This document shows, piece by piece, positions 6,290 to 9,983 of a DNA stretch of 9,983 nt. The DNA comes from Candidatus Wallbacteria bacterium. Its GTDB lineage: Bacteria > Muiribacteriota > JAQTZZ01. How positions within the stretch are numbered: position 1 is the first letter of the stretch; each line of letters opens with the position of its first letter. The notes beneath the pieces were generated by a model. The model was not told the DNA's origin and did not search any database. It was given only the letters and a program-made list of their open reading frames with translations. The DNA lies in the NCBI GenBank assembly GCA_028711905.1, contig JAQTRI010000105.1, positions 1 to 9,983 on the forward strand, read 5' to 3'. The position numbers and the translations under genes were made by a program.

Positions 6290-6327
6290 TTCCAGTGTCG
6301 CACTCAAAGCCCGGAAGGCAGGTGAGC

Positions 6328-7797
6328 ATGAAAATATCACGGCTGATGTCCACGCAGCATCCGGACAATGTCAACACGCCTTTTTTTGCGCGTGACCCGG
6401 TGATCGGGGGAGACGACGAGATCCAGGAAGCGTTCTATGTATACTCGCACTTAAAAATCGATGAGCAGTTGTGGGATGCTGAGGGTAAAGAGGTGGACAG
6501 TTTTGTCGTGGAAAAGCTGTTTTCACGCTATTCATCGTATTTCCGGGAAAACATTCTCGGACGCGACAAGTTTCTGACCCTGAGACTGCCGAACCCGGAT
6601 GTTGAACCGACACAAGGCAAGATTCTGCTCGAATCCCTGCATTCCATACCGCGAAATTTCGATTTGGCCCGTGCGTTTTACCAGGAAGACATTCCACCTG
6701 TGTTTGAGGTGGTACTGCCGATGTGCCGGTCAGAGAAAAACATCACCAGGGTGCACCAGTATTACCTCAAGCATATCATCGATCATCAGCACCTTCCGGT
6801 GCTTGATAAGGATGTGACCATCGGCAGCTGGCTGGGGCGTTTTCAGCCTTCCGACATCCGGGTAACCCCTTTGTTTGAAACAAAGGAAGCCATACTCAAT
6901 TCTGCTGTTTCAGTTGAACGCTATGTCCGCTCAGAAAAGATCCGTGACCTTCAGCGCGTATGGTTTGCCCGCAGTGACCCGGCTTTGAACTACAGTTCGA
7001 CTGCCGCTGTTCTGCTGGTCAAGATCGCGCTTTATCGAATGCACGAACTCGAGAAAAAACTGGGGATGGAGATCCTGCCGATCGTCGGGTGTGGGTCTGC
7101 TCCGTTTCGTGGGAATTTCAAGCCCACTAATGTGCTTGATATGGCCAGGGGTTATCCCAGTGTGCAGACATTCACCGTGCAGTCGGCTTTCAAGTATGAT
7201 TACCCGCTGCGCCAGGTGCTGGAAGCCATCGAGCAGATCAACTGTACTAAGCGCGGGTCCCCGCTCTTTATTGACGCCGACTTAGCTGAGCGCTACATCG
7301 AAAAGATGGAAAAAGACTATGTGAAATCCATCATGCAGCTGGCTCCGGTCGTCAATCTGATGAGCACTTATGTGCCTCAGAGACGCAGGCGTAAGCTCCA
7401 CACCGGATTGTTCGGATACTCCCGCAGTTCCAAGGGTGTGGCTTTGCCGCGGGCCATCAAGTTCTGCTCTGCGCTTTATTCATTGGGACTGCCTCCGGAG
7501 GTGCTGGGTCTGTCAGCCCTGAAGCCGGATGAAATTCATGTCATCCGGGGATTTTACCACGGCATTGACAATGACATGGCTGATGCTCTGCAGTTTGTCA
7601 ACCGCAGGAACCTGGATTATTTTCCCTGGTCAGTACGCAGAAAGATCAATCGTGTGCTCGAAATGTTCGATTTCCGCGTCAATGCGGAACATGAGGAGAT
7701 CACGACCGAAATTCTGGCTGCCTTGAAAAAACAGGATATTCACAGGGTTCAGGAGGGAATTCTGAAGGCCGCGCATATCCGTCGCTTCTTGGGTTGA
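6328..7797 (+). CDS. ppcA: Archaeal-type phosphoenolpyruvate carboxylase
   Basis: A 489-residue cytoplasmic enzyme carboxylating phosphoenolpyruvate with bicarbonate to oxaloacetate, feeding the TCA cycle and aspartate-family synthesis. It belongs to the short archaeal-type (PpcA) family, about 500 residues, not the ~900-residue bacterial/plant type. Seen in order: the N-terminal signature MKISRLMSTQHPDNV (1-15), DEIQEAFYVY (30-39), FLTLRLPNPDVEP (82-94), SIPRNFDLARAFY (106-118), VFEVVLPM (125-132), GCGSAPFRGN (254-263), and GYSRSSKGVALPRAIKFCSALYSLGLPPE (363-391). ATG 6328 is preferred because family members begin at this residue and GGAAGG lies at 6313-6318, nine bases upstream; an in-frame GTG at 6295 would add 11 residues. 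It is divergent from the iron operon. This type is known in some Firmicutes and scattered uncultured bacteria, so horizontal transfer at some point is likely (inference). The length and motifs suggest a full, active enzyme. Confidence 0.95.
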   Translation: MKISRLMSTQHPDNVNTPFFARDPVIGGDDEIQEAFYVYSHLKIDEQLWDAEGKEVDSFVVEKLFSRYSSYFRENILGRDKFLTLRLPNPDVEPTQGKILLESLHSIPRNFDLARAFYQEDIPPVFEVVLPMCRSEKNITRVHQYYLKHIIDHQHLPVLDKDVTIGSWLGRFQPSDIRVTPLFETKEAILNSAVSVERYVRSEKIRDLQRVWFARSDPALNYSSTAAVLLVKIALYRMHELEKKLGMEILPIVGCGSAPFRGNFKPTNVLDMARGYPSVQTFTVQSAFKYDYPLRQVLEAIEQINCTKRGSPLFIDADLAERYIEKMEKDYVKSIMQLAPVVNLMSTYVPQRRRRKLHTGLFGYSRSSKGVALPRAIKFCSALYSLGLPPEVLGLSALKPDEIHVIRGFYHGIDNDMADALQFVNRRNLDYFPWSVRRKINRVLEMFDFRVNAEHEEITTEILAALKKQDIHRVQEGILKAAHIRRFLG

Positions 7798-7858
7798 GGC
7801 TATACGGGACTGGATGCATGATTTTCTGTTTTCTGTATTTTTTGTAGACATGTCCTGG

Positions 7859-7880
7859 TATCCGGGATATACTTTATAAT
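7859..7880 (+). promoter_or_regulatory. Consensus -10 box with adjacent 11-base dyad upstream of the STAS gene
   Basis: A perfect TATAAT (7875-7880) lies 18 bases before the ATG at 7899, so the leader would be very short. No good -35 box sits 16-18 bases upstream. Instead there is a dyad TATCC-G-GGATA (7859-7869) where RNA polymerase would contact DNA, and an 8-base palindrome GACATGTC at 7847-7854. This pattern could mean an activator-dependent promoter (inference). The rest of the 101-base gap after PEP carboxylase is T-rich, with no clear terminator. Confidence 0.4.
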
Positions 7881-7898
7881 AACCATTATGGCAGGAAA

Positions 7899-8276
7899 AT
7901 GAAAAAGGCTGAATCTGCTGCGGTTTTCGGTAAAGGTGCGTTGAAAATCGACATCTCCAGAAGGGATGATGTCACAGTTCTGCATTTCAACGGAGAGTTT
8001 ATCTATGACCTGGTGGATGAGTTTCAGCAGTATACAGATACTCTGACTGATCAGGACCTGAAAAAAGTGGTGCTGGATTTTTCCGGATTGGAATGGCTGG
8101 ACAGCGCTGCTATCAGCGCTTTTCTGAATCTTATTCACAGGTGCAGCCGGATAGGCGGCAGGGTGGCGGCCTGCAGCGCTCCTCTTCGTGTGAGCAAGAT
8201 TCTCAATCTTACCAGAATCAATCTGCTTTTGAAGACCGGGACCAGTTTCGAGGATGTCAAACGGCACCTTGGGTAA
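7899..8276 (+). CDS. STAS-domain protein, anti-sigma-factor antagonist (SpoIIAA/RsbV-like)
   Basis: A 125-residue cytoplasmic protein made of one STAS domain, spanning about residues 14-122. The strand-helix pattern KIDISRRDDVTVLHFNGEF is typical, and the key loop reads LDFSGLEWLDSAAISAFL (59-76). Ser69 in DSAA is in the place of the phospho-acceptor Ser58 of SpoIIAA (DSSGLG); the second Ser and the Gly are replaced by Ala. In this family the unphosphorylated form releases a sigma factor from an anti-sigma kinase, and phosphorylation by that kinase switches it off. No kinase, phosphatase or sigma factor is present in the window, so the partner is elsewhere. ATG 7899 has AGGA only two bases away; TTG 7941, after AAGGTG, would give a domain-only protein and cannot be excluded. 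It could also act in a stressosome- or Mla-like role. Confidence 0.85.
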   Translation: MKKAESAAVFGKGALKIDISRRDDVTVLHFNGEFIYDLVDEFQQYTDTLTDQDLKKVVLDFSGLEWLDSAAISAFLNLIHRCSRIGGRVAACSAPLRVSKILNLTRINLLLKTGTSFEDVKRHLG

Positions 8277-8337
8277 AGGTTGGGCGGGCAGGGGATCTTC
8301 GGTATAGCAATTTGTTTGTTTTATGGATTTCTGATCA

Positions 8338-9705
8338 ATGATCGAATACATTCTAACCATGCCTGAAACCACGCTTCGCGTTTTCGTGAAAAACCTTCTG
8401 GTTATCGCTGTGCCCGTGGCTCTGCATAACCTGATCATGTCATCTCTCAATTTCTTCGATACCCTGATGGTCGGTCAGCTCGGGGAAATCCCGCTGGCGT
8501 CAGTGGCTCTGGCCAATCAGGTGTATTTTTTGAATATCCTTTATTTAGTCGGAGTCAACAGCGGGACCGGTATTTTTATCTCCCAGCACTGGGGCAGCAA
8601 AGATTCGGCAGGTATCCGCAGGTTCGCGTCCATTGCGCTTCTGCTTTCCCTGGCTGGAGCTATACTGTTTTTTATCGCAGCTGCCTGGGTGCCACGATTC
8701 GTTCTGGGATTGTTTTCTAAAGACCCGGCTGTTGTCGAGGTCGGAGCCGGATATCTGCGCTATGTGGCACCTGCTTATCTTTTCACAGCTGTATCCTTCT
8801 GCCTGACCAGCCTTTTGCGAAGCACGGAATCCGCTCTGGTCCCCACGATTTCCAGTTCCATCGGTGTGGCTGTCAATATCGCGCTCAACTGGGTCCTGAT
8901 TTTCGGGCGCCTCGGTTTCCCTGAACTGGGGGTTGTGGGTGCGGCTCTGGCTACAGTCTGTGCCAGGGGTCTGGAATGCGTGATCCTGCTTTTCATCGTT
9001 ACAACGAGAAAACATGATATTGCGCCTTCCGTTAGGGATTTGCGCTTAGTCGACAGGCTGTTTCTGCAGAAATACATCCGGGTGGTCAGCCCGGTGATTG
9101 CCAATGAGGTGTGCTGGTCAGTGGGAATGGTGGTGATCCAGGTGATTTACGCGCGCATCGGCACTGCGGCAGCCGCAGCTGTCGGTATCGTCAATTCGAT
9201 AGAGCGCATGTCGCATGTGCTGTCCATGGGACTCGCGGCAGGTGGGGCTGTGCTGATGGGAAAAACCATTGGCGAGGGCCGCAGGAACATTGCCGAGGTA
9301 TACGCACGCTATCTCGGTTGGGTCGCAGGAGGCACTGGCCTGGTGGTCGGCGCTTTCCTGGGGCTACTCTCAGTCTGGATCACCTCTTTTTATTCAGTGA
9401 GTCCGGCTGTCAAGCACTCGGTCTGGATGATGCTGATCGCTTACGCTGTCACAATGCCGTTTCTGGTGGCGAGCATCTGCTATTTCATGGGGGTGTTCAG
9501 GGCATCCGGAGACACAGGTTTCTGCTTCTGGTTCGATGTCGGCGCGATCTGGCTTTTCCAGATCCCTGTCGGGATGTTCGTGGGGTTTGTCCTCAAACTC
9601 CCGGCTGAATTCGTCTATGCTGCGATCATGTGTCTGGAGATCCCGAAACTGGGAATTCTTCTGTGGCGGCTGAAAAGCGGCAGGTGGTACAACAATCTGA
9701 CATAA
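8338..9705 (+). CDS. MATE-family multidrug/cation efflux transporter
   Basis: A 455-residue inner-membrane protein with about 12 hydrophobic segments in two similar halves, the standard size for NorM/DinF-type MATE transporters, which export organic cations or other drugs in exchange for Na+ or H+. Typical family sequence is seen near the N-terminus: PVALHNLIMSSLNFFDTLMVGQLG (about residues 26-49), then LASVALANQVYF and the GTGIFISQHWG segment. A second-half counterpart occurs at about 255-310 (VSPVIANEVCWSVGMVVIQV, AVGIVNSIERMS). The start is uncertain: ATG 8338 and ATG 8359 (MPETTLRVF) are both in frame and neither has a convincing ribosome binding site. It follows the STAS gene by 61 bases and may be co-transcribed. 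Substrate cannot be told from sequence. Its stop is one base from the converging rmuC stop. Confidence 0.93.
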   Translation: MIEYILTMPETTLRVFVKNLLVIAVPVALHNLIMSSLNFFDTLMVGQLGEIPLASVALANQVYFLNILYLVGVNSGTGIFISQHWGSKDSAGIRRFASIALLLSLAGAILFFIAAAWVPRFVLGLFSKDPAVVEVGAGYLRYVAPAYLFTAVSFCLTSLLRSTESALVPTISSSIGVAVNIALNWVLIFGRLGFPELGVVGAALATVCARGLECVILLFIVTTRKHDIAPSVRDLRLVDRLFLQKYIRVVSPVIANEVCWSVGMVVIQVIYARIGTAAAAAVGIVNSIERMSHVLSMGLAAGGAVLMGKTIGEGRRNIAEVYARYLGWVAGGTGLVVGAFLGLLSVWITSFYSVSPAVKHSVWMMLIAYAVTMPFLVASICYFMGVFRASGDTGFCFWFDVGAIWLFQIPVGMFVGFVLKLPAEFVYAAIMCLEIPKLGILLWRLKSGRWYNNLT

Positions 9706-9706
9706 T

Positions 9707-9983
9707 TTAGTCCTGATCCGCCGCTCTGGGAGCCTCTGATACCTGCTGCAGCGGCGGAATTTCGGCGTCAGTGCCTGCGCCGAGCTCTTTAAAGCGCCGG
9801 GCCGCCGGCAGCACACGCGTTTCCAGCGAACCCACGGCCTTGTTATATGCCTCAGTCGCTTTTGCGATCCCGCGACCAATGTCGTTCAGGTGTCCGGCCA
9901 TGGTATTCATGCGCTCATACAACTGCCTGCCGAGTTCGCTGACCGCTTTCGCGTTTTCCGCCACCAGTTCCTGTTTCCAGCCA
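9707..9983 (-). CDS. rmuC: RmuC, DNA recombination protein (C-terminal part; 5' end outside window)
   Basis: The last 91 residues of RmuC, a predicted nuclease-fold protein linked to limiting DNA inversions and rearrangements at repeats. The frame is open to the right edge. It reads GWKQELVAENAKAVSELGRQ at its start, then LYERMNTMAGHLNDIGRG and AYNKAVGSLETRVLPAARRF: the highly typical C-terminal signature of the family (W-[RK]-Q-E, A-E-N-A, L-Y-x-R, Y-N-K-A-V-G-S-L-E-x-R-V-L-P-x-A-R-R-F). The catalytic-like core lies upstream, outside the window. The GTG at 9964 is inside the conserved region and is not the real start. The final ~25 residues are Pro/Ala/acidic and look disordered. The TAA stop (9707-9709) is separated by one base from the MATE stop. 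Confidence 0.93.
   Translation of the reverse strand, partial: GWKQELVAENAKAVSELGRQLYERMNTMAGHLNDIGRGIAKATEAYNKAVGSLETRVLPAARRFKELGAGTDAEIPPLQQVSEAPRAADQD
9717..9758. repeat. 9-bp GC-rich inverted repeat in the rmuC 3' end, downstream of the MATE gene
   Basis: TCCGCCGCT (9717-9725) and AGCGGCGGA (9750-9758) are perfect inverted copies around a 24-base loop. They lie 12 bases past the MATE stop on the plus strand and inside the last codons of rmuC on the minus strand. Only AATTTCGG follows on the plus strand, so it is not a canonical intrinsic terminator. It could still end or protect one of the two converging transcripts. Confidence 0.4.

Noticed and set aside
6295..6327. Upstream GTG start for PEP carboxylase
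   Set aside because: It would add 11 residues not found in the family; ATG 6328 gives the standard MKIxRLMSTQHPDN beginning with GGAAGG at proper distance.
7800..8450. 216-residue open frame on the minus strand across the STAS gene and the start of the MATE gene
   Set aside because: The plus strand carries a recognisable STAS domain and MATE N-terminus over the same DNA. The antisense product is low-complexity and unlike any family, with no ribosome binding site.
8545..9104. Open frames on the minus strand inside the MATE gene
   Set aside because: Translations are polar, Gln/Arg/Ser-rich mirror images of a membrane protein gene, typical of shadows.

Overview
The window reads as bacterial chromosome of roughly balanced base composition, densely packed with genes. 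The two edge genes (uvrB, rmuC) are bacterial DNA-repair and recombination housekeeping genes. The phosphoenolpyruvate carboxylase is of the short archaeal type, which is sporadic in Bacteria. Two predicted exported proteins and an UshA-like periplasmic-type domain would fit a Gram-negative or otherwise diderm bacterium, but phylum cannot be fixed from the sequence alone. I saw no rRNA, tRNA, CRISPR array, insertion sequence or phage gene.

Layout, left to right. (1) The 3' end of uvrB (2-469, +), then an unrecognised membrane-anchored protein (523-1302, +). This meets, with overlapping stop codons, an unrecognised small secreted His-rich protein (1299-1847, -). (2) Divergent from that is the most unusual gene (1931-3445, +). 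It encodes an exported protein with an S1/P1-type zinc nuclease domain joined to the C-terminal substrate-binding domain of UshA-type 5'-nucleotidases, and it has no metallophosphatase domain. (3) A two-gene iron operon on the minus strand: a DtxR-type regulator with a C-terminal FeoA domain (5429-6148), whose stop codon overlaps the GTG start of feoB (3450-5429). (4) Divergent from it across a 179-base region carrying promoter-like and dyad elements is archaeal-type PEP carboxylase (6328-7797, +). (5) A STAS-domain anti-sigma-factor antagonist-like gene (7899-8276, +) and a MATE efflux transporter (8338-9705, +). (6) The 3' part of rmuC (9707 to the right edge, -).

How the genes may work together: the regulator probably senses Fe(II) and controls its own operon, so iron import by FeoB and iron sensing are one unit; the fused FeoA domain may replace a free FeoA. 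The nuclease/nucleotidase fusion would act outside the cytoplasm, probably degrading nucleic acid or nucleotides for phosphate, nucleoside or carbon salvage. PEP carboxylase supplies oxaloacetate. All three convergent gene pairs end within a few bases of each other (4-base overlap, 4-base gap, 1-base gap), so terminators must lie within coding sequence or transcripts must run antisense into the neighbour.
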